Shown piece after piece: positions 47,411 to 56,546 of a stretch of 64,000 nucleotides of DNA (its first letter is position 1; every line of letters starts with the position of its first letter). Both the position numbers and the translations under genes were made by a program. This DNA comes from Oleiphilaceae bacterium (GTDB lineage: Bacteria; Pseudomonadota; Gammaproteobacteria; Pseudomonadales; Oleiphilaceae), in the NCBI GenBank assembly GCA_018334495.1, contig JAGXLV010000001.1, positions 1-64,000 of the forward strand, written 5' to 3'. The notes under the pieces were generated by a model that did not search any database, was not told the DNA's origin, and was given only the letters and a program-made list of their open reading frames with translations.

Positions 47411-48679
47411 ATGAAACTCTCTGCTTTCGGCCAAAAGTTCACTGCTGATGCTGGTATTACGTCGCTAATGGACGATCTCGGCAACGCCCTGGCCTCGGAT
47501 CAGGACATGATCATGATGGGCGGTGGCAACCCGGGCCAGATCCCGGAAGTGGAGAATCGCCTTCAGGAAATCCTTGGGGGTATCAGTCAGGATCCTGACG
47601 CCATGCGGCGCCTGGTGGGCATCTATGACCCGCCCCAGGGCGAAAAGCAATTCATTGCCGCGCTGGCGGATATGCTTAACCGGGAATATGGCTGGGGCCT
47701 TGCGCCGGAAAACATCGCCCTGACCAATGGCAGCCAGGCGGCATTTTTCATGTTGTTCAACATGTTTGCAGGCGATTATGGCGACAGTGGTCGCAAGCAC
47801 ATACTCTTGCCGCTGGCGCCCGAATACATCGGCTATGCCGACGCGGGCATCGAGCATGGCCTGTTTCACGCCGTGCGTCCGGATATCTCCTTCACCGGGG
47901 CTCATGAGTTCAAATACCGGGTGGATTTCGACGCTCTGGAAATGACCGGCGAAACCGGCGCCATCTGTGTCTCACGGCCCACCAATCCCACCGGCAATGT
48001 GGTTACTGACGACGAACTTGCCCGGTTGGAGGCGCTCGCCCGTGCTCACGACGTGCCGTTGATTGTGGATGGCGCCTACGGCACGCCTTTTCCCAGCTTG
48101 CTGTTCGTGGACGCCAAGCCGCACTGGAACGAGCAGGTCGTCCTCTGTCTGAGTTTGTCCAAGCTGGGCATGCCGGCCGCCCGGACCGGCATTGTCATTG
48201 CCGCAAAACCGGTAATTCAGGCGCTATCAGGCATCAACGCCATCATGAATCTGGCAACGGGAAGTTTTGGCGCCGTTCTGGCCGAACCGCTGGTGCGCAC
48301 CGGCGAGATACTGGCATTGAGCCGGGATGTGGTCTGCCCGTTTTACAAGGCGAAAATGGAAAAGGCAGTGGCTGTCTTTACCGAAGCCATGGGCGAGGAC
48401 TGCCACTGGTATGTGCACAAGCCCGAGGGTGCCATGTTTCTCTGGCTCTGGTTTCCGGATTTACCGGTCACCAGCCTGGAACTGTATCAACGCCTGAAGC
48501 TAAGAGGCGTGCTGGTGGTTTCTGGCCATTATTTCTTCCCCGGCCTGCCCGAGGACGGCTGGCGGCACCGTCACGAATGCTTGCGTGTGACCTATTCCCA
48601 GGACGATGAGCGCGTGGCCAGGGGGTTGCGCATCATAGCCGACGAAGTGAAAACTATTTGGGCGGAAAGCGGAAAATAG
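47411..48679 (+). CDS. avtA: Valine--pyruvate transaminase
   Basis: 422 aa; MKLSAFGQKFTADAGITSLMDDLGNAL, MMGGGNPGQIPEVE, PLP lysine region CLSLSKLGMPAARTGI. Confidence 0.95.
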   Translation: MKLSAFGQKFTADAGITSLMDDLGNALASDQDMIMMGGGNPGQIPEVENRLQEILGGISQDPDAMRRLVGIYDPPQGEKQFIAALADMLNREYGWGLAPENIALTNGSQAAFFMLFNMFAGDYGDSGRKHILLPLAPEYIGYADAGIEHGLFHAVRPDISFTGAHEFKYRVDFDALEMTGETGAICVSRPTNPTGNVVTDDELARLEALARAHDVPLIVDGAYGTPFPSLLFVDAKPHWNEQVVLCLSLSKLGMPAARTGIVIAAKPVIQALSGINAIMNLATGSFGAVLAEPLVRTGEILALSRDVVCPFYKAKMEKAVAVFTEAMGEDCHWYVHKPEGAMFLWLWFPDLPVTSLELYQRLKLRGVLVVSGHYFFPGLPEDGWRHRHECLRVTYSQDDERVARGLRIIADEVKTIWAESGK

Positions 48680-48707
48680 CCTAACCCGGCAGCCGTTGCG
48701 AACCGCC

Positions 48708-49529
48708 TCAGCCTCCCTGGTGAATATCGGCATCGTCGATATTGATCTCGTAGCGAGTCCCGTTGGATTCGATCTGAACCAGCTTGACCAACAAGTAGTC
48801 CCGGTCAGGCGCGAACCATAGGAGCGTCTCCCGCTTCTTGGCAGGGTCACGGACTTTTTCCGCCTTGATGGTTTTGACTTTACCCAGCGCCGTTGTCAGG
48901 GTTTCCTCGCCGATAACCGCGAACTCGTCCTGGTCGAAATCCCCTTTATCCGTGACCTGATACGCCATGCGTTTTTTCCCGGCTTTCAGGTCCTGGCGAA
49001 GCTGGAGTTGATAACCCAGGGGGTCCAGGGCACCGTCAGGCAGCGCCATGCTGAAGGATTTTTTTTCATAGCGGCCACTGACGGTTTTCTCCTGCCAGTC
49101 GTAGTCAAGAACGCGTTTGCGTTCACCGATCAGGAAGCCGGACAGCTTATAACGATACGCCAGGGGCAGGATGCGGGCATCCTGCCACTGAAACTGGAGG
49201 GATTCCTCAATGTCGGCGATTACGGATTCGACGTTAAAACTGAGATGCCAGGTGCCGTCCGGGTTTTGCTTGAGCGTTCGCGTCGCCTTGCCCTTGATGG
49301 CCACACCCTTGTCTATGGATGCCTTGTAGGTGGCGGTGAAGGGCGTCAGCTCCGGTGGTGCGGTCGCCTCCTCTCCAACTTCCTCTCCAGCCTGCTGTTC
49401 TGTCATGGGTTCCTGTCGCTCCGGCAAGCTGTCTGTGCCGCTGGCGTGACCAGCCGGTATGAGCCATATCAATGTCAAAAAGGTCGAAACTACTTTAATA
49501 AAGCCTCGATATAGAGGAAACGTCATCAT
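48708..49529 (-). CDS. DUF3108 domain-containing exported protein
   Basis: 273 aa; signal-like N-terminus; ELTPFTATYKASIDKGVAIKGKATRTLKQ. Confidence 0.82.
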   Translation of the reverse strand: MMTFPLYRGFIKVVSTFLTLIWLIPAGHASGTDSLPERQEPMTEQQAGEEVGEEATAPPELTPFTATYKASIDKGVAIKGKATRTLKQNPDGTWHLSFNVESVIADIEESLQFQWQDARILPLAYRYKLSGFLIGERKRVLDYDWQEKTVSGRYEKKSFSMALPDGALDPLGYQLQLRQDLKAGKKRMAYQVTDKGDFDQDEFAVIGEETLTTALGKVKTIKAEKVRDPAKKRETLLWFAPDRDYLLVKLVQIESNGTRYEINIDDADIHQGG

Positions 49530-49676
49530 GCTTTACCTTCTATTCGATGTAGTGCGCAAGCTGGAACGCTCACAGGCACCAGTGTAACCGGCTGCACCCA
49601 GACAGCACGTGACGGTTCTTTAACGCCCGCCAGAACGCGGCCGTCCTGGTTACATAAACGACCGAAGGTGGCGCTT

Positions 49677-50336
49677 TTAGTCTTCCAGGTAAAAAGGTGT
49701 GGGCAATGGCGCGCCATCGAACCGAACCTCATTGCCGGCCAGTTGCAGCCGGCCCTCACAGAACCACCGCACGACGATGGGATAAAGCAGATGCTCTTTT
49801 TCCTGAACGCGCCTGGCCAGTGTTTCCGCAGTATCGTCCGGATCGATGGTCAAATCGGCCTGGGCGACGATCGGACCGCCGTCGAGTTCCTCGGTGACGA
49901 AATGGATGGTCACCCCGTGCAGCCTGTCGCCGGCCGCCAGTGCGCGGCGGTGGGTGCCAAGGCCCGGATATTTGGGAAGCAGTGAAGGGTGGATGTTCAG
50001 CATGCGGCCGTGAAAAGCGCGCACGAATTCGGTGGTCAGAATTCGCATGAAACCGGCCATGACAATTAGGTCGGGGGCGTACCTGTTTATTTCGGCTCTT
50101 AGCATCCCGTCGAAATCCTGGCGGGTTTTATATTGGGTGTGATCGACGACAAAGGTCTCGATGCCGGCCTGGGAAGCCAGGCCCAGGGCGGGAGCTTTGG
50201 GTCGGTTGCTGCCAACGGCCACTATCTCACCAGGAAAACCCTGGCTTTTAGTGGCTTCAATCAGGCTTTGCAGGTTGGTGCCGGTGCCAGAGGCCAACAC
50301 CAGAATACGGGGTGCTGTCAGATCCGATGCCATCAT
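49677..50336 (-). CDS. purN: Phosphoribosylglycinamide formyltransferase
   Basis: 219 aa; [39 protein letters not shown]. Confidence 0.97.
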   Translation of the reverse strand: MMASDLTAPRILVLASGTGTNLQSLIEATKSQGFPGEIVAVGSNRPKAPALGLASQAGIETFVVDHTQYKTRQDFDGMLRAEINRYAPDLIVMAGFMRILTTEFVRAFHGRMLNIHPSLLPKYPGLGTHRRALAAGDRLHGVTIHFVTEELDGGPIVAQADLTIDPDDTAETLARRVQEKEHLLYPIVVRWFCEGRLQLAGNEVRFDGAPLPTPFYLED

Positions 50337-51397
50337 GGTTTCAGCAGGCCCGGTGCATAACGGACAGTTGACGCCGCGGTATTATCGGCCTGACTTTCAA
50401 TCACCCCTATGGGCCAGGCTTTTTCGCCCAGAGCGGAAAGGGTATCCAGAGCCAGGGCCTGATGTTCGGCCGGTACGCAAACCACCATGCCCACACCACA
50501 GTTAAATGTGCGATACATTTCCTCGATGGCGACACCACCACCATCCTGGAGCCACTGAAAAACGGAGGGCAAAGACCAGCTGTTGGTATCGATGGCGGCA
50601 CAGAATCCCCTGGGCAGCACCCTGGGAATATTTTCGGGCAGCCCGCCGCCAGTAATATGTGACAAGGCCCGCACGTCAACGGTCTTGATCAGCTGCAGGA
50701 GGTTCTTTACGTAGATTCGGGTCGGTTCCATCAGGGCATCACCCAGGGACCTGTCACCCAGGTTTGACGTCAGATCGGCCTGGGTGACTTCAACAATCTT
50801 TCGGATCAATGAGTAGCCATTGGAATGGGGGCCGGAGGACCCAAGGGCAATAAGACTGTCGCCCTCCTGAACCCGGTTGCCATCGATAATGTCGTCGCGC
50901 TCGGCAATACCAACGCAAAAGCCCGCAAGATCGTAGTCGTCGCCGTCATACATACCCGGCATTTCCGCAGTTTCGCCGCCAACGAGAGCACAACCGGCGA
51001 GTTCGCAGCCACGGCCGATACCCTCAACCACGTCGGCGGCCACGTCTATGTTGAGCTTGCCAGTGGCGTAATAGTCCAGGAAAAACAGAGGCTCTGCGCC
51101 ACCCACGACCAGATCATTGACGCACATGGCGACCAGGTCGATTCCGATGGTGTCATGTTTGCCGAGTTGCATGGCCAGGCGGAGCTTTGTGCCGACTCCG
51201 TCGGTTCCCGAAACCATGACGGGTTCGCGGTAGCCGGCCGGTATGGCGACCATGGCGCCAAATCCTCCGAGACCCCCAAGAACTTCGGGGCGCCGGGTCC
51301 GGGCCGCTGTATTTTTGATCCGGTGTACGAGTTCGTTGCCGGCGTCGATATCAACGCCCGCATCGCGATACGTCAGGGAGGGTTTCTGTTCGCTCAT
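50333..51397 (-). CDS. purM: Phosphoribosylformylglycinamidine cyclo-ligase
   Basis: [37 protein letters not shown]; start at 51397; overlaps purN by 4 nt. Confidence 0.97.
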   Translation of the reverse strand: MSEQKPSLTYRDAGVDIDAGNELVHRIKNTAARTRRPEVLGGLGGFGAMVAIPAGYREPVMVSGTDGVGTKLRLAMQLGKHDTIGIDLVAMCVNDLVVGGAEPLFFLDYYATGKLNIDVAADVVEGIGRGCELAGCALVGGETAEMPGMYDGDDYDLAGFCVGIAERDDIIDGNRVQEGDSLIALGSSGPHSNGYSLIRKIVEVTQADLTSNLGDRSLGDALMEPTRIYVKNLLQLIKTVDVRALSHITGGGLPENIPRVLPRGFCAAIDTNSWSLPSVFQWLQDGGGVAIEEMYRTFNCGVGMVVCVPAEHQALALDTLSALGEKAWPIGVIESQADNTAASTVRYAPGLLKP

Positions 51398-51561
51398 GGT
51401 GTGGTCAACCGTCTTGGCCCAGGATAAGCGGCAAATTTTAACAGGTGCGGGAAGGCGCTCCAAATTCAATTCCAGGAAAGCCGTTCGGGCGTGTCCGAGC
51501 TACTCAGTAACCGGACCATGGTGTATCCTAGCCCCATTCGAAAACGCTGACAGGGTGACAC

Positions 51562-52851
51562 ATGTTTTTATTGGCTCGACTAAAGCGGCAGGCGATGTTT
51601 TTGGTGTTGTTGTGCGGCCTGGGCGCACCCGCCGCCGCGGTCACAGTGGCAGGCCTTTACACGGTCCAGGTGCCGGTCGCGAGCTCCTCGCCGGCGGATC
51701 GTCAGCAAGCTTATGCAAAGGGCCTCGAGCAAGTCCTGGCGCGAGTCTCCGGCGACACCGATTTGCTCGAACAGGGGCGTGCCAGCGAATTGCTTGCGGA
51801 TGCGGAAGCCATGGTTCAGTCCTATCAGTTTCTGCGGGGCTCCGGTGACGATGACCAGGATCAGCTGCGGATGAGTTTTGGCTCAGTGGCCGTCAATCGG
51901 GCCCTGGCTTCGATCGATGCCCCGGTCTGGGGTGCCAATCGGCCGCTTACGCTGGCCTGGATTGTTGTGGAGGCGCAGGGTAGGCGGGATTTACTGGTGC
52001 GACAGGAAGAGGACGCACAATCAGACGACTGGCAGACAGCTTTTATTGAGGCGGCCGGTGACCGGGGCTTGCCCCTGATTCTGCCGCCTGAGGCGCGCCG
52101 CGAGAATAGCCGCCTTTTATCCGAAGTTCGCGGACAATTCATGGGCCCGGTCAGGGACGCCTCGGAGAATATCGAACATAACCTGTTGGCGGTGGTCAGT
52201 GTCAGTCGCAGCGGTGGTGCCTGGCAGGCGTCCTGGCGCATGGAAGGTGAAGGTATTGAAGACAATCAGGAAGTAGTGTCTGGCAATAGCCCGGGGTCTG
52301 TGGCCGAGAAAGTGATCGGGGCATGGGCGGACCTGCTCGCAGATCGATATGCCGTATCCGCCGGTGACGTTGACAGTGCCGCTCGCGTCGATATTGTTGT
52401 CGAGGGCGTTAACACTCTGGATGATTTCGCCACGGCTGTTTCCGCACTGAATAAAATGACGCCGGTGGCGAGTTCCGACCCAGTCCAGGTCAAAGCAGAC
52501 AGAATGACTTTTAAGGTCGTCATTTCAGGAGAAGTTGCTCAGCTTGAACAATATATCGCCCTGGATCAGCGTTTTGTCGCCAAGGGCCCCGACTCGACGG
52601 GATTAGCTGACACCGCCGCAGCCACTTCTGTAAAGGATCAGACCTCCCGGCAAGATGAACAACCGGTGCAGTTGGTTCCCGAAAGGGATTCAGACACCGG
52701 CAATGCCGAAGCGGGCTCGTTGTTTCAGTATCAGCCTTTAGTGCAGACTCGGGAAGAAGACCGGGAGGCGGCATTCGAATCTCTTTATCCAACTCTGAGG
52801 TATCGGTGGCAGGGCGCCCCGATTGTCGCCCCGGAGGCCTCCGGGCAATAA
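51562..52851 (+). CDS. DUF2066 domain-containing exported protein
   Basis: 429 aa; signal peptide; VAGLYTVQVPVASSSPADRQQAYAKGLEQVLARVSG. Confidence 0.85.
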   Translation: MFLLARLKRQAMFLVLLCGLGAPAAAVTVAGLYTVQVPVASSSPADRQQAYAKGLEQVLARVSGDTDLLEQGRASELLADAEAMVQSYQFLRGSGDDDQDQLRMSFGSVAVNRALASIDAPVWGANRPLTLAWIVVEAQGRRDLLVRQEEDAQSDDWQTAFIEAAGDRGLPLILPPEARRENSRLLSEVRGQFMGPVRDASENIEHNLLAVVSVSRSGGAWQASWRMEGEGIEDNQEVVSGNSPGSVAEKVIGAWADLLADRYAVSAGDVDSAARVDIVVEGVNTLDDFATAVSALNKMTPVASSDPVQVKADRMTFKVVISGEVAQLEQYIALDQRFVAKGPDSTGLADTAAATSVKDQTSRQDEQPVQLVPERDSDTGNAEAGSLFQYQPLVQTREEDREAAFESLYPTLRYRWQGAPIVAPEASGQ

Positions 52852-52878
52852 AAAGGTTACGACCGGAGTGGAGAAACC

Positions 52879-53439
52879 ATGAGAGCAGATCACTGGCGCT
52901 GGATTCCAAATGCACTCACGTTACTCCGTATTGTGTTAATTATTCCTTTTGCGGCCAGCCTGTTTGAGACGCAATACCGGCTGGCGCTAGGCGTTTTTGC
53001 CGTGGCGGCAGTGAGCGACGGTTTTGATGGATTTCTGGCCCGCCGATTCGACTGGAGCAGTCGAGTCGGGGCCATTGCGGATCCGCTTGCGGACAAAGCG
53101 TTACTGATTACAGCTTATCTCATGCTTGCGATTACGGACGTTTTGCCTCTGTGGCTGTTTGCCTTGGTGCTGGGCAGAGATTTGGTCATCATAACAGGGG
53201 CACTGGTCTATCATTTTTATATCGGTCGCTATGAAATGCAGCCGAGCTTGCTTGGCAAATTGAATACCTTGGTGCAAATTCTGGTCATCCTGGCGATTAT
53301 AGTGCTGTTGGCCGGGTTGCCTATGCCCGATTGGGTGCTGCCGGCCGGAATCTGGTTGGTGACAGTCTCCACGCTCGTGAGCGGGTTGCACTACGTTTTT
53401 GTTTGGACGGGGCGGGCATGGCAGGCGAAACGGAAATAA
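52879..53439 (+). CDS. CDP-alcohol phosphatidyltransferase family protein
   Basis: 186 aa; complete CDP-OH-P motif DGFDGFLARRFDWSSRVGAIADPLAD (DxxDGxxAR...GxxxDxxxD). Confidence 0.92.
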   Translation: MRADHWRWIPNALTLLRIVLIIPFAASLFETQYRLALGVFAVAAVSDGFDGFLARRFDWSSRVGAIADPLADKALLITAYLMLAITDVLPLWLFALVLGRDLVIITGALVYHFYIGRYEMQPSLLGKLNTLVQILVILAIIVLLAGLPMPDWVLPAGIWLVTVSTLVSGLHYVFVWTGRAWQAKRK

Positions 53440-54131
53440 GTCAGCGCCAACTTACGCTTGGACTGCGTCTCGGTGACTATGCCACCTTTGATAATTTCCA
53501 CGGCGGTCGTAATGCCGGGGTGGCGCAGCAGTTAAGCGCGCTGAGCAGAGACCAAAACGCCCCGGTGGTTGTGCTTTGCGGTGCTGAAAACACAGGGAAA
53601 AGCCACCTTCTTCAGGCAGTCTGTCATGCCGTGGAGCAACACAGCGATTCTGTGATGTGCCTTAGCATGGCGGAACTGACCTTGGCGAGCCCCGGCATCC
53701 TGGAAGGGTTGGAACAGCATAGCCTGGTCGCCATTGACGACCTTGACTCTGTGGCGGGCAAAACTGAATGGGAAGAAGCCCTGTTCCACCTATACAATCG
53801 CATATTGGATTGCGGTCATCGACTTCTGGTTACACTCAGTGACACGCCGGCGCAGGTGCCTTTTGCGCTTGAGGATCTGGTTTCGCGCCTCAGCCATGGT
53901 GTCCTGCTGCAATTGGGCCTTTATCGTGACGAGGATTACCTGACGATTCTTCGCGCCCGCGCCGAGCAGCGTGGGTTGGCGATGAACGACGACGTTGCCT
54001 CCTATATTTTGCGGCGGGCGCCACGAAAGCTTGGGGAGCTATTAGCCATCCTGGATCGGCTCGATGACAATTCATTGAGAGCGCAGCGGGGCCTGACCGT
54101 GCCTTTCGTCAGAGCGGTAATGAACTGGTAA
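53418..54131 (+). CDS. hda: DnaA regulatory inactivator Hda
   Basis: QLTLGLRLGDYATFDNFHGGRNAGV, VVLCGAENTGKSHLLQAVCHA; start at MAGETEIS (53418). Confidence 0.93.
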   Translation: MAGETEISQRQLTLGLRLGDYATFDNFHGGRNAGVAQQLSALSRDQNAPVVVLCGAENTGKSHLLQAVCHAVEQHSDSVMCLSMAELTLASPGILEGLEQHSLVAIDDLDSVAGKTEWEEALFHLYNRILDCGHRLLVTLSDTPAQVPFALEDLVSRLSHGVLLQLGLYRDEDYLTILRARAEQRGLAMNDDVASYILRRAPRKLGELLAILDRLDDNSLRAQRGLTVPFVRAVMNW

Positions 54132-54186
54132 GGTTCGATCAACGCCGTGGGTCTTTGCAAACCGTTTTTTTTCAAGTGATAACGAA

Positions 54187-54996
54187 TTGCCAGGGGGCAT
54201 GATGATACGAGTAGTTTTTAACCAGAAAGGCGGTGTGGGAAAATCCAGCATTGCCTGTAACCTGGCGGCCATCGGAGCGGCCGAAGGCAGGCGAACGCTG
54301 GTTGTCGACCTGGACCCGCAAGGCAATTCAACCCATTATCTGCTCGGCCGTGCTGCTGCCGAGTTGAAAGATACGGTGGCTGATTTGTTGGAGCAAACCG
54401 TTGCCTTCACCATGTTTACGCGCCGTGCCGATGAATTTGTGCATGCATCGCCCTATGAGAATCTGTTTGTGTTGCCGGCGAGTCCCGAGCTGGAGTTCCT
54501 TGAACGCAAGCTGGAAGCCAAACACAAGATTTATAAATTGCGCGAAGCCCTCAGGAAATTGGGTGAAAATTTTGACGATATTTATATCGACACCGCCCCT
54601 TCATTTAATTTTTACGCCCGTTCAGCTCTTATTGCCGCAGACAGGTGCCTGATTCCGTTCGATTGTGATGATTTTTCCCGTCATGCGCTTTACAACATTT
54701 TGTCGGAAATCCGTGACTTGCAGGAAGACCACAATGAGAATCTGGTCGTCGAGGGTGTCGTCGCAAACCAGTTCCAGGCGCGGGCATCGCTGCCACGCCA
54801 ACTCGTTCGGGAATTGACCGAAGAGGGCCTGCCCATGTTGCCTGTGAGGTTGTCCAGTTCGGTCAAAATGAAAGAGTCTCACCAGGTCAATAAGCCTTTG
54901 ATTCATTATGCGCCGCGCCACGCACTTACGCGCCAGTATGTGGATCTTTATCGTCTTCTGCGCGGTGAGTCCGTGGAACTGGAACCCTTGCTTTAA
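54187..54996 (+). CDS. Orphan ParA/MinD-type ATPase
   Basis: Deviant Walker A FNQKGGVGKSSIACNLA, VVDLDPQGNSTHYLLG, YIDTAPSFNF; no adjacent parB. Start may be 54199. Confidence 0.9.
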   Translation: MPGGMMIRVVFNQKGGVGKSSIACNLAAIGAAEGRRTLVVDLDPQGNSTHYLLGRAAAELKDTVADLLEQTVAFTMFTRRADEFVHASPYENLFVLPASPELEFLERKLEAKHKIYKLREALRKLGENFDDIYIDTAPSFNFYARSALIAADRCLIPFDCDDFSRHALYNILSEIRDLQEDHNENLVVEGVVANQFQARASLPRQLVRELTEEGLPMLPVRLSSSVKMKESHQVNKPLIHYAPRHALTRQYVDLYRLLRGESVELEPLL

Positions 54997-55006
54997 CGAG
55001 GTAACA

Positions 55007-55336
55007 ATGCCGATGATAGCTCAGGTAGCAGACAGCCTTTTGGCTATTGAAGCGGAGATGCGCCGACTCTCGATCTGGGCGAGCGAGCCCCCTCCGGCCA
55101 GTGCTCTTGAAAGCAGTCAGCCGTTTTGTATCGACACCCTTGAATTTACTGAATGGCTCCAGTTTATTTTCCTGCCGCGTATGACCGTTCTGGTCGAGCA
55201 GGGGCAGGCACTGCCAGCGCTATCGGGAATTGCTCCCATGGCTGAAGAATATTTCCGTGGCCAGCAAAAGCGCGCCGCAGGGCTGATCCGGGAACTGGAG
55301 GTTATGGACCAGTCTCTCTCCGGCAGTTCGGGTTAG
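55007..55336 (+). CDS. YqcC-like family protein
   Basis: MPMIAQVADSLLAIEAEMRRLSIW...QPFCIDTLEFTEWLQFIFLPRM; upstream ORF extension overlaps parA and is probably not coding. Confidence 0.8.
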   Translation: MPMIAQVADSLLAIEAEMRRLSIWASEPPPASALESSQPFCIDTLEFTEWLQFIFLPRMTVLVEQGQALPALSGIAPMAEEYFRGQQKRAAGLIRELEVMDQSLSGSSG

Positions 55337-55377
55337 AATTCCGCTGCCTCACATCGGCACAATAATCCTCGATTGGG

Positions 55378-56232
55378 TCACTCAATCGCATCCAGCCGCA
55401 TGGAAAGATCCGTTGCACGCAGGTCCTTGGTTAGCGCCCCGATTGAAATATAGTCTACGCCCGTTTCTGCAACTGCAACCAACGTGTTTGAACTGATCCC
55501 GCCCGAGGCCTCCAGTGTGGATCGTCCCGCTGACCATGCAACCGCAGTGCGGATATCATCAAGGGTGAATTCATCGAGCATGATGATATCAGCACCGGCG
55601 TCCAGCGCCTCACGGACCTCTGCCAGATTTTCGGTTTCAACCTCCACTGGTTTTCCGGGTGCTATCGTTCGTGCCAGAGTGATGGCTTTTGTGATGGAGC
55701 CGCAGGCTGTAATGTGGTTTTCTTTGATCAGAAAAGCATCATACAAACCCATGCGGTGGTTATGACATCCGCCACACGTCACTGCGTATTTCTGGGCCAG
55801 CCTCAGACCGGGTAGGGTTTTGCGCGTATCCAGAAGCTTGGCGCCTGTATGCTGGACTTGGCGGGCGAGTGCGTGGCATTGACTGGCAACGCCGGACATC
55901 GTCTGCAGCCAGTTGAGCGCCGTGCGTTCAGCGATGAGCAGGCTGCGGGCGTTGCCGGCGCAGGTAAACAGGGTCTGATTGGCGGCCACTGTGTCGCCAT
56001 CCCCGGCAAACCAGCTTAGTTTGACGGTCTCATCAATCTGCCGGAAAACCTCGTCGACCCACTGGCGGCCCGCCAGAGTGGTATTCTCTCGGGTGATTAC
56101 GCGCCCCGATGTTATCCGGTCGGCCGGAATTAGAGCGGCAGTGATATCGCCATCACCAATATCTTCCCTGAGACTGATGGCAACGGATTCAATGCGGGAT
56201 TGGCGGAGTTTTTCTGTCAGCGCGTTAGTCAT
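55378..56232 (-). CDS. nadC: Nicotinate-nucleotide pyrophosphorylase (carboxylating)
   Basis: 284 aa; [54 protein letters not shown]. Confidence 0.97.
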   Translation of the reverse strand: MTNALTEKLRQSRIESVAISLREDIGDGDITAALIPADRITSGRVITRENTTLAGRQWVDEVFRQIDETVKLSWFAGDGDTVAANQTLFTCAGNARSLLIAERTALNWLQTMSGVASQCHALARQVQHTGAKLLDTRKTLPGLRLAQKYAVTCGGCHNHRMGLYDAFLIKENHITACGSITKAITLARTIAPGKPVEVETENLAEVREALDAGADIIMLDEFTLDDIRTAVAWSAGRSTLEASGGISSNTLVAVAETGVDYISIGALTKDLRATDLSMRLDAIE

Positions 56233-56319
56233 GACGGGTATGGGCCCAGGTTAACGATCAATGCGAGATTCTAGCGCGTGATCCTGATCAACGCCAAATT
56301 GCCTGGTGCCTCGCCATGA

Positions 56320-56348
56320 CGAAAAGTGACCATGAACGTCATTTTTCG
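56320..56348. promoter_or_regulatory. 11-bp hairpin in the nadC/DUF1631 divergent intergenic region
   Basis: CGAAAAGTGAC (56320-56330) / GTCATTTTTCG (56338-56348), one G-U wobble, 7-nt loop CATGAAC. Confidence 0.5.
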
Positions 56349-56546
56349 GCCCCCTGCTCATCCCCGATCCGGGCAACCGCCTATCCAAAAAAGCCACTGA
56401 AGACAGAACTATGACGCCGTGCCAGACCAAAAATGTGACAGACATCTGATAAACACAAAAGGCGACAAAGTTTGACACACAAAGCGGGTCCAACGCCTTA
56501 TGATCACCGCAAGATATCGGAAAAATGCTGATTCGGAGTCGGGGCT

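Noticed and set aside
56472-56504. TTGACA ... TATGAT candidate sigma-70 promoter upstream of DUF1631
   Set aside because: Both hexamers are good but the spacer is 21 nt, outside the usual 16-18 nt range; not called as a promoter.
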